From the NCBI GenBank assembly GCA_046542355.1, contig JBKHBN010000011.1:1-49720 (forward strand): DNA of 49,720 nt. Direction: 5' to 3'. The notes under the pieces were generated by a model that saw only the letters and a program-made list of their open reading frames with translations, was not told the DNA's origin and did no database searches. Origin of the DNA: UBA1672 sp046542355. Its GTDB lineage: Bacteria; Pseudomonadota; Alphaproteobacteria; Micavibrionales; Micavibrionaceae. Shown one piece after another: positions 32,789 to 41,729 of this stretch. How positions within the stretch are numbered: position 1 is the first letter of the stretch; each line of letters starts with the position of its first letter. Made by a program: the position numbers and the translations under genes.

Positions 32789-33376
32789 ATGAATATGCGT
32801 TATGATAATGCCAAGGATGCGTATAACAAACATGTCGTATATCTTGCGCGTGATAATAGCGATCATCTGTTACCGCATAACTTTTTTATTATAATGGTGC
32901 GCCGTTTTTTCCCGGTTATGTGCGTTATTCTTCTGACATCGGCTTTTTGTATAGCGGTTAGTAAAGGTGATTTAATGCGCTATATGCTCTATGACAACAC
33001 TGCTTTTTACAGAGGAGTCCTTGTTTCTTTGTGGTGTGGCTTTCCTGCTTTTATATGGATTTTGCTGGCTTCAAATCCCATGTTTGTTCATACAGCAAAT
33101 TTATCGTACAAAATTTTGGCAGGGCTTTTGCAATTTACTATTCTTTTGAGCTACCTCCTTTTTCCGGAGATGGAGATTTATGGTATGCGCAGTTATTTGA
33201 TTCTGTCCTGCCCTGCTTTTTTTCTTATTTATTATCTTTGTGTGGTTGATCCTATTCCTTTGGAGGTTGTTTACCCTCTTAATGCGCTGGGAGTGTGTGC
33301 GCTCATCTGGATGTTCAGTATGGAAGGCATTATGGAAGAGCATCTTGTTGTGGGAAGTTTGCAGGCCGTACATTAA
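32789..33376 (+). CDS. predicted membrane protein, unknown (195 aa)
   Basis: A short soluble N-terminus (about 30 residues) leads to four or five hydrophobic segments: FFPVMCVILLTSAFCIAV, GVLVSLWCGFPAFIWILLA, LAGLLQFTILLSYLLFP, LILSCPAFFLIYYLCVV and LNALGVCALIWMF. There is no recognisable catalytic motif and I know no matching family. The gene stops at 33376, where its TAA overlaps the stop of the convergent polyprenyl synthase gene by four bases. It is likely an inner-membrane protein of unknown role. Confidence 0.65.
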   Translation: MNMRYDNAKDAYNKHVVYLARDNSDHLLPHNFFIIMVRRFFPVMCVILLTSAFCIAVSKGDLMRYMLYDNTAFYRGVLVSLWCGFPAFIWILLASNPMFVHTANLSYKILAGLLQFTILLSYLLFPEMEIYGMRSYLILSCPAFFLIYYLCVVDPIPLEVVYPLNALGVCALIWMFSMEGIMEEHLVVGSLQAVH

Positions 33377-34419
33377 AAACTTCTGGATAAGGTGAAGTCT
33401 GCGAGCTCTTTAAGCAGATTCTTGTAAGTATTGTCCGGTAAGGGTGTCAGCGCATCTTTGGCCTGATTGATGTAATTTTGGGCAAGATTTACTGTGCGAT
33501 CAAGAGCTTTGTGTTTCATAATATAAGCCATGGCCTGTTCAAAGTCCTTTTGATCTTGTTTCTTTTCACCCAAGGTGCGCCTCCAAAATTGTGCTTCTTC
33601 CTTGTTTATGTTTTCGTTTATGTTTTCCAGGGCGAAAATAACAGGAGCGGTCATTTTTCCTTCTTTGAAATCATCGCCAATTTCTTTTCCAAGTTTTTTC
33701 TGGTCGGCTGAATAATCGAGTGCGTCATCGATGATCTGGAAAGCTGTGCCCAGTTTTGTGCCATATATGCGCATTGCCCTGCGCTCTTCGTCGGGGCGAT
33801 CAGACAGTATGGCGCCAATCTGTGTTGCAGCGGAAAATAGCGCTGCTGTTTTTGATTCAATAACTTTCATATATTCTGAAAGGTTTGTTTTTATATCATT
33901 TGCTGTGGAGAGCTGTAGAACCTCGCCTTGCGCTATGATTGCTGCTGCATCCGAGAGAATGCGCAGGATTTCCAGTGATCCGCTTTCGACCATCATTTGA
34001 AAGGATCGCGAGAATAAAAAGTCTCCTACAAGGACGCTGGCCTGATTGCCAAATACTATGTTTGCTGTTTGTTTGCCGCGGCGCTCATTGCTTTCATCGA
34101 CGACATCGTCGTGTAGAAGTGTTGCTGTGTGTATAAATTCTACAGCGGCGGCCAGATGATAGGATTTGTGCATGGGGCCGTCAAATATGGCGGTTCCTGC
34201 TAATGTGAGGAGCGGGCGGATCCGTTTTCCTCCGGCAGATATCAGATATTGTGCCAGTGTTGGGATAAGGGAGATGTCAGAGTGCATATTCTGGATGATG
34301 AGGGCATTTACTGCGTGCATATCCTCCGCCAGAATATTTGATAAGACCTCCAGCGGCGAGGTTTCATTTTTTTCGCCGGGTTTGGGGAGGGGAGCTTTTT
34401 CTTTTTTGCTAATGTGCAT
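33373..34419 (-). CDS. ispB: polyprenyl diphosphate synthase (IspB-type)
   Basis: Long-chain trans-prenyltransferase making the side chain of ubiquinone. Two aspartate-rich motifs are visible: FARM as LLHDDVVDESNERRG near residue 105 and SARM as IIDDALDYSAD near 230, along with GGKRIRPLLTLAG at the start of the fold. At 348 residues it has the usual length, with an N-terminal extension of about 25 residues. Chain length (octa- or decaprenyl) cannot be read from the sequence. It is a single gene on its strand. Confidence 0.93.
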   Translation of the reverse strand: MHISKKEKAPLPKPGEKNETSPLEVLSNILAEDMHAVNALIIQNMHSDISLIPTLAQYLISAGGKRIRPLLTLAGTAIFDGPMHKSYHLAAAVEFIHTATLLHDDVVDESNERRGKQTANIVFGNQASVLVGDFLFSRSFQMMVESGSLEILRILSDAAAIIAQGEVLQLSTANDIKTNLSEYMKVIESKTAALFSAATQIGAILSDRPDEERRAMRIYGTKLGTAFQIIDDALDYSADQKKLGKEIGDDFKEGKMTAPVIFALENINENINKEEAQFWRRTLGEKKQDQKDFEQAMAYIMKHKALDRTVNLAQNYINQAKDALTPLPDNTYKNLLKELADFTLSRSF

Positions 34420-34474
34420 AGTTGTTTTAGATCAGGTTTTTATGGTTTAAACAAGCCTTTAATCTGTTGGTTGT

Positions 34475-35137
34475 TCATTCAATTGATCCAAAAGAACGGG
34501 AGTTTAGGCGTCCTTTGTTTCTTTGAGTTTCCTTGTAACGTTCAAGAATGCTTCCTATACCGCTGTTATTTTGTGTTGTTTCGTTTGTGTTTTTTGTTTC
34601 GCGGGCTTTTGATTCTTCATTCTGCGGCTCTTCAGGTTCAGCGGCTTGTGCAGAGTCGGCATCGAGTTGATCTTCTTTTTCTTTTTTTCCTTTATTTGCA
34701 AGATTGTAGTAGTGGTTCCATATTTTCTGGCTGTCGGTCAGGTTTTTTGTCTCTTCTTTATTTTCTGTATTTGTTTCTTCTTTTTCGTTGGCTTTGGTTT
34801 CGTTATTTTCTTCCTCTTCCTCTTCCTCTTCCTCTTTCTTTTTTTCTATCCTTTCCTTGTAGGTTGACGTGTCCCATTGTTTGGATTTCATTTTTTTTGC
34901 TTCACTTTGTTTCGATGAAATGATGTCAACTATAGGAGCGGTTTTCTGCTCTTTTGTTTTGTCAGGCATGTTATTGGCAGGTTGCGCGGGCGCTACTGCG
35001 ATATCATCCAGACTTTGTGCGTCTAATGGCGTAGCAGCTGTTATTGTTATGAGCGCTGATACAATCAGGATTACCAGCTTTCTTATAATTTTTGTGGGGA
35101 GATGTGCATTTGAGGCTTTGTGATGGTCATACAACAT
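34475..35137 (-). CDS. exported Glu/Lys-rich low-complexity protein
   Basis: Signal-like helix (LVILIVSALITITAATPLDA) followed by a highly charged, probably disordered protein. A run encoded by a CTTCCT-type hexamer microsatellite (about 34811-34838) gives KKKEEEEEEEEENNE near residue 105, then NEKEETNTENKEE. Two short non-repetitive blocks, SQKIWNHYYNLANKGKK and GIGSILERYKE, stand out and may be binding motifs. No family recognised. It lies 55 bases upstream of the polyprenyl synthase start on the same strand but may be separately expressed. Confidence 0.6.
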   Translation of the reverse strand: MLYDHHKASNAHLPTKIIRKLVILIVSALITITAATPLDAQSLDDIAVAPAQPANNMPDKTKEQKTAPIVDIISSKQSEAKKMKSKQWDTSTYKERIEKKKEEEEEEEEENNETKANEKEETNTENKEETKNLTDSQKIWNHYYNLANKGKKEKEDQLDADSAQAAEPEEPQNEESKARETKNTNETTQNNSGIGSILERYKETQRNKGRLNSRSFGSIE

Positions 35138-35210
35138 GGTTTATCCTTGTGCGTGTTGAGCTTTGTTGTTTATCAGGCAGCATTGCCAAGATAAGGATTG
35201 TAGGTATTTT

Positions 35211-35759
35211 ATGCAAGATTCATCGTATAGCATTGATTTGTTCGGGACGCATGGAGATCATCGGCAAATGTTTCGCCGTACTTTGGAGCGGCAGTTTTTT
35301 TTTCGAAGCGGTGAAGTTTATTTTGAGCGGTGTTTTGAGCGTCAGGCGCGCGGGGTGCTTGATATCGTTCTGGCCTGGAGGGATGAGGCGGGGCATAGCG
35401 GGCTTGAATCCGAGGTTGTTGGCTATGCCTTGTTAAACTGGCATCCCAAATATACGCCCTTTAAGACGCAGGATATACCAGAGATACAGGATTTAAATGT
35501 GGTTAACGAATTCAGAAGGCAGGGGATCGGGCGCTCAATTATTACTTTTTGTGAGCAGCGCGCTTCGAGGAAGGGTCATATGGAGATGGGGATTGGTGTC
35601 GGGCTTGATTCTTCTTTTGGCGCGGCGCAAAAGCTGTATGTCCAGATGGGGTATATTCCTGATGGCCACGGGCTGACCTATGATCGGATACAGGTTGCTG
35701 CCGGTGAGTTTCGTCCGGTAGATGAAAATTTGTGTTTGATGATGACCAAGTTTATATAA
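35211..35759 (+). CDS. GNAT-family N-acetyltransferase
   Basis: 182 residues with the GNAT fold: beta strands VVGYALLNW, then the acetyl-CoA pyrophosphate-binding motif VVNEFRRQGIGRSII (Q/RxxGxG/A), then the final motif AAQKLYVQMGYIPDGHGLTYD. Substrate unknown. ATG 35211 is preferred (GTAGG upstream) over an open TTG at 35163. It lies 45 bases before ppdK on the same strand and could be co-transcribed with it; a role in protein or antibiotic acetylation cannot be told apart. Confidence 0.88.
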   Translation: MQDSSYSIDLFGTHGDHRQMFRRTLERQFFFRSGEVYFERCFERQARGVLDIVLAWRDEAGHSGLESEVVGYALLNWHPKYTPFKTQDIPEIQDLNVVNEFRRQGIGRSIITFCEQRASRKGHMEMGIGVGLDSSFGAAQKLYVQMGYIPDGHGLTYDRIQVAAGEFRPVDENLCLMMTKFI

Positions 35760-35804
35760 TCATGTTTTGCGTTTATTGAGCGCTGTAATTTAGGAGATTT
35801 CTTT

Positions 35805-38483
35805 ATGACAAAATGGGTCTATAATTTTGGCGGTGATCATAATGATGGCGATGCCTCGATGATAAATCTTTTGGGGGGGAAGGGTGGAAACCTTGGAGAG
35901 ATGGCTTCTCTTGGCTTGCCGGTTCCTCCCGGTTTTACGATTACGACCGAGGTTTGTACTCATTATTATAAAAATGACCAGCAATACCCCAAAGAGCTGA
36001 AGGAGCAGGTTTTGGCGTCTTTGGCTTTGGTTGAGGATGCAATGGATATGGGTTTTGGTGATTCTGATAACCCCTTGCTTGTGTCTGTGCGTTCGGGCGC
36101 GAGGGTTTCCATGCCCGGGATGATGGATACGGTTTTGAATTTGGGGCTAAATGATAAGACCGTTGCGGGGCTTGCACGTAAGTCCAATGATGAGCGTTTT
36201 GCATGGGATTCCTATCGCCGTTTTATTCAGATGTATGGTGATGTTGTTTTGGGGGTCGAGCATTATGATTTTGAGGAGATCCTCGATACTTACAAGCGCG
36301 CGGAGGGCATTGTACAGGATACTGATATTTCCGCTGAGGGGTGGAAGGATATTGTTGATCAGTATAAAGCTCTGGTTCAGCGTGAGGCCGGTCAGGTTTT
36401 TCCCGAAGATCCGCATGAACAGCTTTGGGGGGCTATTGGCGCTGTGTTTAGATCATGGATGATTCCCCGTGCAGTGACCTATCGGCGTATTCACGATATC
36501 CCTGAGGATTGGGGCACGGCTGTGACTGTGCAAGCTATGGTTTTTGGTAATATGGGGGATGATTGTGCTACGGGCGTTGCTTTTACACGTGATCCTTCCA
36601 GCGGGGACAATAATTTTTACGGCGAGTATCTGGTTAATGCTCAGGGCGAGGATGTTGTGGCCGGTATCAGGACGCCGCAGTCTCTGACAATTAAAGGGCG
36701 TAAAAAAGACGGGTCTGATCTTCCTTCCATGGAAGAGACGATGCCGGAGGTTTTTGCGCAACTGGATGATTTGCGCAGTAAGCTGGAGGTGCATTATCGT
36801 GATATGCAGGATATTGAGTTTACGGTGCAACAGGGCAAGCTCTTTATGTTGCAGACCCGCACTGGCAAGCGCACAGCTGTGGCAGCGTTGAAAATTGCTG
36901 TGGATATGGTTCAAGAGGGATTGATCGCTGAGAATGAGGCATTGCTGCGGATCGATCCGCATTCCCTGGAGCAGTTATTGCATCCGCGGCTTGATCCTGA
37001 TGCATCGCGTGAGCTTTTGTGCAGAGGGCTTCCGGCTTCTCCGGGCGCGGCGTCGGGCGCGATTGTTTTTAGTGCTGATGAGGCTGAGAAGCGCGTGAAT
37101 AATGGCGAAGATGTGATTTTGTGCCGCAAGGAGACGTCTCCGGAAGATATTCATGGTATGCATGCAGCGCAGGGCGTTTTAACTTCGCGCGGAGGGATGA
37201 CCAGTCATGCTGCGGTTGTAGCGCGCGGTATGGGTAAGCCATGCGTTGCAGGAGCCAGCACGCTTATTGTGGATGAAAAAAGTGGTGTGGTTACTATTGG
37301 TTCCTATACCCTAAAAGAGAATGATGTCATCACTATTGATGGTGGAACCGGAGAGATTATGCTGGGGGCTGTGTCTACTATAGAGCCGAAGTTATCCGGT
37401 GATTTTTCAACACTTATGAGCTGGGCTGATTCACGTCGCCGGATGGGGGTTAGAACCAATGCCGAGACTGCTGCGGATGTTCAAACCGCTTTAAACTTTG
37501 GTGCACAGGGGATTGGTTTGTGCCGTACGGAGCATATGTTTTTTGATCCTGAACGTATACAAAATGTGCGTGAGATGATCTTTGCTTCTGATGAAGAGGC
37601 AAGGCGCGCGGCTTTGGTTAAGTTGTTACCTGAACAACGCGGGGATTTTGAGGCTATTTTTGAAATTATGGAAGGGCTTCCTGTGACTGTGCGTTTGCTG
37701 GATCCTCCATTGCATGAGTTTTTGCCGCATACGCCTGATGATATTAAACGTTTTTCGCAGGCTGCTGGGATTGATGAGAAGGCGGTTCATTTACGCTTGG
37801 CTGAGTTGCGGGAGGATAACCCCATGCTTGGGCATCGCGGGTGCCGCTTGGGCATTACGTATCCAGAGATCTATGAGATGCAGGCGCGTGCTTTATTCGA
37901 GGCGGCTCTTAATGTTCAAGAGCAAGGAGGGTGCACTGTTATGCTGGAGATTATGATTCCCCTTGTGGGGATACGCGCCGAACTGCGTCTTATGCGTGAC
38001 GTTGTGGATCAGACCGCTAAAGATGTTTTTGCGGCAAAAGATAGCAGTGTGGCGTATAGCGTGGGAACCATGATTGAATTGCCGCGCGCCGCTCTTACAG
38101 CTAATGAGATTGCAAAGGATGCGGATTTCTTCAGCTTTGGTACAAATGATCTGACGCAGACGACCCTTGGTATGAGCCGTGATGATGCATCAAACTTTTT
38201 GCCGTATTATACGCGCAGGGGCGTGTATGACCGTGATCCTTTTGTGTCGATTGATGTTGAGGGCGTGGGGGCGCTGGTTGATATTGGAACATCAAAGGGC
38301 AGGGCAACCAATCCGGATTTGAAGGTTGGGATTTGCGGAGAGCATGGTGGTGATCCTTTGTCTATTTCCTTTTTTGAGACTGTAGGGCTGGATTATGTAT
38401 CTTGCTCGCCTTACCGCGTTCCAATTGCAAGGCTTGCTGCGGCGCAGGCTTCTATACGGATGGTAAAGGACAAGGCTGCTTGA
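35805..38483 (+). CDS. ppdK: pyruvate, phosphate dikinase
   Basis: Interconverts pyruvate, ATP and phosphate with phosphoenolpyruvate, AMP and pyrophosphate. The N-terminal ATP-grasp domain begins VYNFGGDHNDGDASM and LLGGKGGNLGEMASLGLPVPPG. The phospho-carrier His lies in LTSRGGMTSHAAVVARGMGKPCV near residue 455 (given in parts here). The C-terminal PEP-binding TIM barrel shows GIGLCRTEHMFF and GTNDLTQTTLGMSRDD, ending with ICGEHGGDP. At 892 residues the length is typical of bacterial PPDK. AGGAG stands at ideal distance before the ATG. It suggests PEP regeneration from pyruvate. Confidence 0.97.
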   Translation: MTKWVYNFGGDHNDGDASMINLLGGKGGNLGEMASLGLPVPPGFTITTEVCTHYYKNDQQYPKELKEQVLASLALVEDAMDMGFGDSDNPLLVSVRSGARVSMPGMMDTVLNLGLNDKTVAGLARKSNDERFAWDSYRRFIQMYGDVVLGVEHYDFEEILDTYKRAEGIVQDTDISAEGWKDIVDQYKALVQREAGQVFPEDPHEQLWGAIGAVFRSWMIPRAVTYRRIHDIPEDWGTAVTVQAMVFGNMGDDCATGVAFTRDPSSGDNNFYGEYLVNAQGEDVVAGIRTPQSLTIKGRKKDGSDLPSMEETMPEVFAQLDDLRSKLEVHYRDMQDIEFTVQQGKLFMLQTRTGKRTAVAALKIAVDMVQEGLIAENEALLRIDPHSLEQLLHPRLDPDASRELLCRGLPASPGAASGAIVFSADEAEKRVNNGEDVILCRKETSPEDIHGMHAAQGVLTSRGGMTSHAAVVARGMGKPCVAGASTLIVDEKSGVVTIGSYTLKENDVITIDGGTGEIMLGAVSTIEPKLSGDFSTLMSWADSRRRMGVRTNAETAADVQTALNFGAQGIGLCRTEHMFFDPERIQNVREMIFASDEEARRAALVKLLPEQRGDFEAIFEIMEGLPVTVRLLDPPLHEFLPHTPDDIKRFSQAAGIDEKAVHLRLAELREDNPMLGHRGCRLGITYPEIYEMQARALFEAALNVQEQGGCTVMLEIMIPLVGIRAELRLMRDVVDQTAKDVFAAKDSSVAYSVGTMIELPRAALTANEIAKDADFFSFGTNDLTQTTLGMSRDDASNFLPYYTRRGVYDRDPFVSIDVEGVGALVDIGTSKGRATNPDLKVGICGEHGGDPLSISFFETVGLDYVSCSPYRVPIARLAAAQASIRMVKDKAA

Positions 38484-38502
38484 CTTTTTTGTCTCTGCTT
38501 TT

Positions 38503-39243
38503 TTATCTGTTATTCGGGATATTGGGTTTTACTGTGTTGTGAGGTGTCAGGGCAATGCCAAGATCGCGGCATGAGGAGCGCAATTGTGCATTTTCGGGCA
38601 TGTCGTTTAGTTTTACACAGCGCAGGTGGCGTTTTCCTAGTCCGCGGTAGTGCATGCGGGCTGTGAGTTCCTGGCCGATGTAGCATCCCTTGTCGTAGGA
38701 CAGTCCATTGAGCTGGGCGATTCGGGCTTCGTCCATTGTGGTTTTGCCGACTATCATGTCGCGTGAGCCATCGGGTATTCCCAGGGAAATGCGTTGATAG
38801 TCCCACTCTTCGAAAGGCATTTCAGTAATTCCTATGGGACGTTGGTATGCTCTGTAGCCCATTTGTTCATGGCGCGGGTCTTTGTAGCCAAAGGCAAGGC
38901 CGAATATGGCATAAAAGGGAATTGCAGGCTCAGCCTGTATTTCGATGTCGGCGTGTAGTTTGTATTTTTGGAGGTGTTCTTGAAGATCCAGCGTGCGCTC
39001 TCCTCCTTCGCAATCAACGTGAAGTGTTGAACTTTCTTGTTGTGATATGAAGAAGTCGTGCAGAAATTTTCCTTGGGGGGTCAAAAGGCAGGTATAGAGC
39101 GCTTCTTGTTTTGCCAGAAGGTCAATATCATTTGTAATAATTTTTTGCAGGAAATTATGGCGATCAGCGCCTGTTATTTTGATCAGGCCACGATCTTTCA
39201 GTGTTACAAAAAAAGGTCCTTGAGTCATATAGAAATACTGCAA
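38503..39243 (-). CDS. ygfZ: folate-binding Fe-S cluster protein YgfZ/GcvT-like
   Basis: Member of the GcvT-fold family, tetrahydrofolate-dependent, acting in maintenance of Fe-S enzymes such as MiaB. The hallmark KGCYIGQELTARMHYRG (with the family's Cys in GCYIGQE) lies near residue 190. The N-terminal part (DRGLIKITGADRHNFLQKI) is typical, while the C-terminal beta-barrel domain looks shortened at 246 residues. It is convergent with ppdK, 19 bases apart in a T-rich gap. Confidence 0.9.
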   Translation of the reverse strand: MQYFYMTQGPFFVTLKDRGLIKITGADRHNFLQKIITNDIDLLAKQEALYTCLLTPQGKFLHDFFISQQESSTLHVDCEGGERTLDLQEHLQKYKLHADIEIQAEPAIPFYAIFGLAFGYKDPRHEQMGYRAYQRPIGITEMPFEEWDYQRISLGIPDGSRDMIVGKTTMDEARIAQLNGLSYDKGCYIGQELTARMHYRGLGKRHLRCVKLNDMPENAQLRSSCRDLGIALTPHNTVKPNIPNNR

Positions 39244-39296
39244 AAGAGATTAATTATATTTATAGACTTGGCACATCTTTTTCTTAATTTCAAACT

Positions 39297-39330
39297 AAAA
39301 CGGCTTTCTTTATAAAAGAGAGCCGTTTTA
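39297..39330 (-). terminator. Rho-independent terminator
   Basis: AAAACGGCT and AGCCGTTTT form a nine-base perfect stem around a loop of about 15 bases, with A-rich and T-rich flanks on both sides. It sits 25 bases beyond the stop of the 39355-39873 gene, whose transcript runs leftward into it. Confidence 0.8.
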
Positions 39331-39354
39331 TGTCGTTGTTGTATATAAATATCA

Positions 39355-39873
39355 TTAGTCGTTCAGATCGTCGTAATCGCTTACTTTTTTCTGTTTGTGT
39401 TTCAGGTTGAGTGCGTCTTCCCTGTAGTTTGTATGGGTACGCAGGTAATTTTCGTGTGCTTCTTGCAGTTCTTCGAAGGGGAGGAATTTAACGCGTTCCC
39501 AGCCCTTGGTTATCATGCAGCCTTCAAAATCAATATAGTCTGAATGTTCTGCAAACAGTTCCTTGTCGCGCTCAGGAGTATCCCATCCAGCGAGGCGCGC
39601 TTCGGCATCATCGAGAACAACACCATCAATATATTCGGGAATAGCATCACGAATAGCGCCCAGGCGTTCCAGCTCTCTGAGTTCGACAACGCAGCGGGCA
39701 ATGTCACGGTTGAGCATTTGTTGAGCTTTGGGGCCGCGAAGATACAAAGCAGAAGAGGAGTGAACACGCTGCCAGTACTGACCCTTGTGTTTAATGTCAT
39801 CATTTACATCGGCAAAGGATGGAAGAGAGAATGTCAGAGCGAAAGCAAAGACGAGGAAAAAACGCATAATCAT
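39355..39873 (-). CDS. small exported protein, unknown function (172 aa)
   Basis: Signal peptide MRFFLVFAFALTFSLPSFA-DV at the N-terminus, then a helical, charged mature protein. Two cysteines (IARCVVELRELERLG and FEGCMITKGWERVKFLP) could pair. The CM-x2-KGW-x2-V ending of that second block is a pattern I have seen in small alphaproteobacterial envelope lipoproteins, but this protein has no lipobox. It is a single gene with a clear terminator downstream. Function unknown; likely periplasmic. Confidence 0.7.
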   Translation of the reverse strand: MIMRFFLVFAFALTFSLPSFADVNDDIKHKGQYWQRVHSSSALYLRGPKAQQMLNRDIARCVVELRELERLGAIRDAIPEYIDGVVLDDAEARLAGWDTPERDKELFAEHSDYIDFEGCMITKGWERVKFLPFEELQEAHENYLRTHTNYREDALNLKHKQKKVSDYDDLND

Positions 39874-40004
39874 ATCGAAAAACTTTTCGTTTTGGTTACT
39901 AAAATCAGTCGGAAGGATAGCAAAAATAACCGTTTATCTCAATAAAATAATGTGGATAGGTGCTGATTTTGATGTAAAGGCGCTGGTTGTGGTGCGTTTT
40001 TCAT

Positions 40005-41729
40005 TTATTCCGTCATCCACCAGCTTTCCAGGACTGTGCCGTATATCGGGGTGTTTTCAGGATACTGCAATGTTTTTCTGTGGGCGATATAATCAACATC
40101 TTTGTAGAAAAACGGGATGAATATTTGCTCTTCTATTCCTTTGCGGTCGATGAGGTGAGCGTAGTGCGTCAGTTCATCATAGCTTTTTGCGTTGGCAATT
40201 TTTGCGGCATATTGTTCTACTTTTGGCGAGCATATGCCGGCGTAATTGAAGCCTGCTGTTTTCTTTGCGGCTTCACATGACCAGTAGAGCATTTGTTCGG
40301 TTCCTGGAGACAGGCTGTTTTGCCAGTAATGGGTCAGGATGTCGTAATCGTAAAGGTTTTTGCGTTTTTGAAATGTGGCGCTGTCGGCCATGCGAATGTC
40401 GGGCGTTATGCCCAGGCGCTTGAGTGTATTTTTGTAAGCAAGCGCGACTTTTTCCTCTTGTATGCTGGAGAGCAGGATCTCAAAATGCAGCGGTTCTTGC
40501 GTGTCTTTGTGGATGCGTTTTCCCTCCTCAATGATCCAGCCGGATTGTTTGAGTAGCTTATCGGCTTTACGCAAGCGTTCGCGTAAGGAGGGCGGGTTTC
40601 TGTCTTGCGTTATCGGAGCAGCCAGAGGGGAGTTGGGGAAAAAGCTGTTGATACGATTGAGTTGGTTGTGGAAAAGATTTTTTCCGATCCATTCTTCGTC
40701 AAAGGCCAGATTCAATGCTTTTCTTACGTTTATGTCATTAAAAGGCGCCTTGCGCAGGTTGAAGATAAATCCATGCGCCTGCTCGGGGCGTTGATGTGGA
40801 AAATCCTGACGGGTCAGATCGGGGCTCATGTCGTCGTACGCGCTTTGCCATTTGCCTATATCCCATTCGCGGCGCAGATCCAGATCCCCTTTTTTAAATG
40901 CTTCCAGCGCGATGGTGTCATCGCGGAAATAATCGTAGGTGATGGTCTCAAAATTATATTGACCTTTATTTGCAAGCAAGTCTTTGGCCCAGTAATTGTC
41001 GTTGCGTGTGTATGTGATGGTACGGCCAGGTTCTACGTTTGTAATGCGATAGGGGCCGTTGCTTACCGGTGGCTCCAGAACGGTTTGTTCAAAGTTGCGT
41101 TCTTGCCACCACTTTTCCGAGAGCACGGGCATGAGCGCCAGAATCATGACTGTTTCGCGGTCATACCCTTCGCCAAGCGTAAATTTTATTGTGTGCTTAC
41201 CCGGTGTTGTTACTGACTCAATGAGTCGGTAGATGCGGCGCATATTCGGGCGGCCATGCTCTTTGAGTGTTTCGAAGGAAAAGCGCACGTCATTTGCTGT
41301 AATCGTGCTGCCATCATTAAAGCGGGCTTTGGGGTTGAGATGAAACGTGATGGATGAGCGATCATCTGGAACACTTACCCTTTGCGCGATGAGGGGAACC
41401 ATTGTAAAAGGTTCATCCCACACGCGGCGCATCAGGCGATCATAGGCCAGATTGATGTTTTGCGGCGCCTGCCCTTTGAGGGAGAAGGGGTTGAGCGTGT
41501 CAAATGTGCCGATGGCGGCGATTTTTATATCTCCACCCTTGGGGGCGTTCGGGTTGACGTAGCTCAGGTGCGGACTTGATTCATGGTAGCGGCTTTGCCC
41601 GTGCATGACCAGGGCGTGATATTCTGTTGTAGGGGAATCCTGTGCATGAGAGGTATCTGCCATTGCATTTGCGTGCAAAAGAATGAAAATAAACAAGCTG
41701 TTAATGATATAGGCGTATAGTTTTTTCAT
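40005..41729 (-). CDS. oligopeptide-type ABC transporter substrate-binding protein (YejA-like)
   Basis: Family 5 periplasmic binding protein of about 574 residues. The signal peptide is KKLYAYIINSLFIFILLHANAMA-DT. The conserved blocks fit YejA: NPNAPKGGDIKIAAIG, FDTLNPFSLKG, RVSVPDDRSSITFHLNPKARFNDG, PVSNGPYRI and DFPHQRPEQAHGFIFNLRKAPF. YejA-type proteins bind peptides or microcin C-like compounds and deliver them to YejBEF. No permease or ATPase gene lies next to it, so partners must be encoded elsewhere. The frame continues upstream to 41882, but the signal peptide fixes the start at 41729, sharing CATG with the divergent gene. Confidence 0.92.
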   Translation of the reverse strand: MKKLYAYIINSLFIFILLHANAMADTSHAQDSPTTEYHALVMHGQSRYHESSPHLSYVNPNAPKGGDIKIAAIGTFDTLNPFSLKGQAPQNINLAYDRLMRRVWDEPFTMVPLIAQRVSVPDDRSSITFHLNPKARFNDGSTITANDVRFSFETLKEHGRPNMRRIYRLIESVTTPGKHTIKFTLGEGYDRETVMILALMPVLSEKWWQERNFEQTVLEPPVSNGPYRITNVEPGRTITYTRNDNYWAKDLLANKGQYNFETITYDYFRDDTIALEAFKKGDLDLRREWDIGKWQSAYDDMSPDLTRQDFPHQRPEQAHGFIFNLRKAPFNDINVRKALNLAFDEEWIGKNLFHNQLNRINSFFPNSPLAAPITQDRNPPSLRERLRKADKLLKQSGWIIEEGKRIHKDTQEPLHFEILLSSIQEEKVALAYKNTLKRLGITPDIRMADSATFQKRKNLYDYDILTHYWQNSLSPGTEQMLYWSCEAAKKTAGFNYAGICSPKVEQYAAKIANAKSYDELTHYAHLIDRKGIEEQIFIPFFYKDVDYIAHRKTLQYPENTPIYGTVLESWWMTE

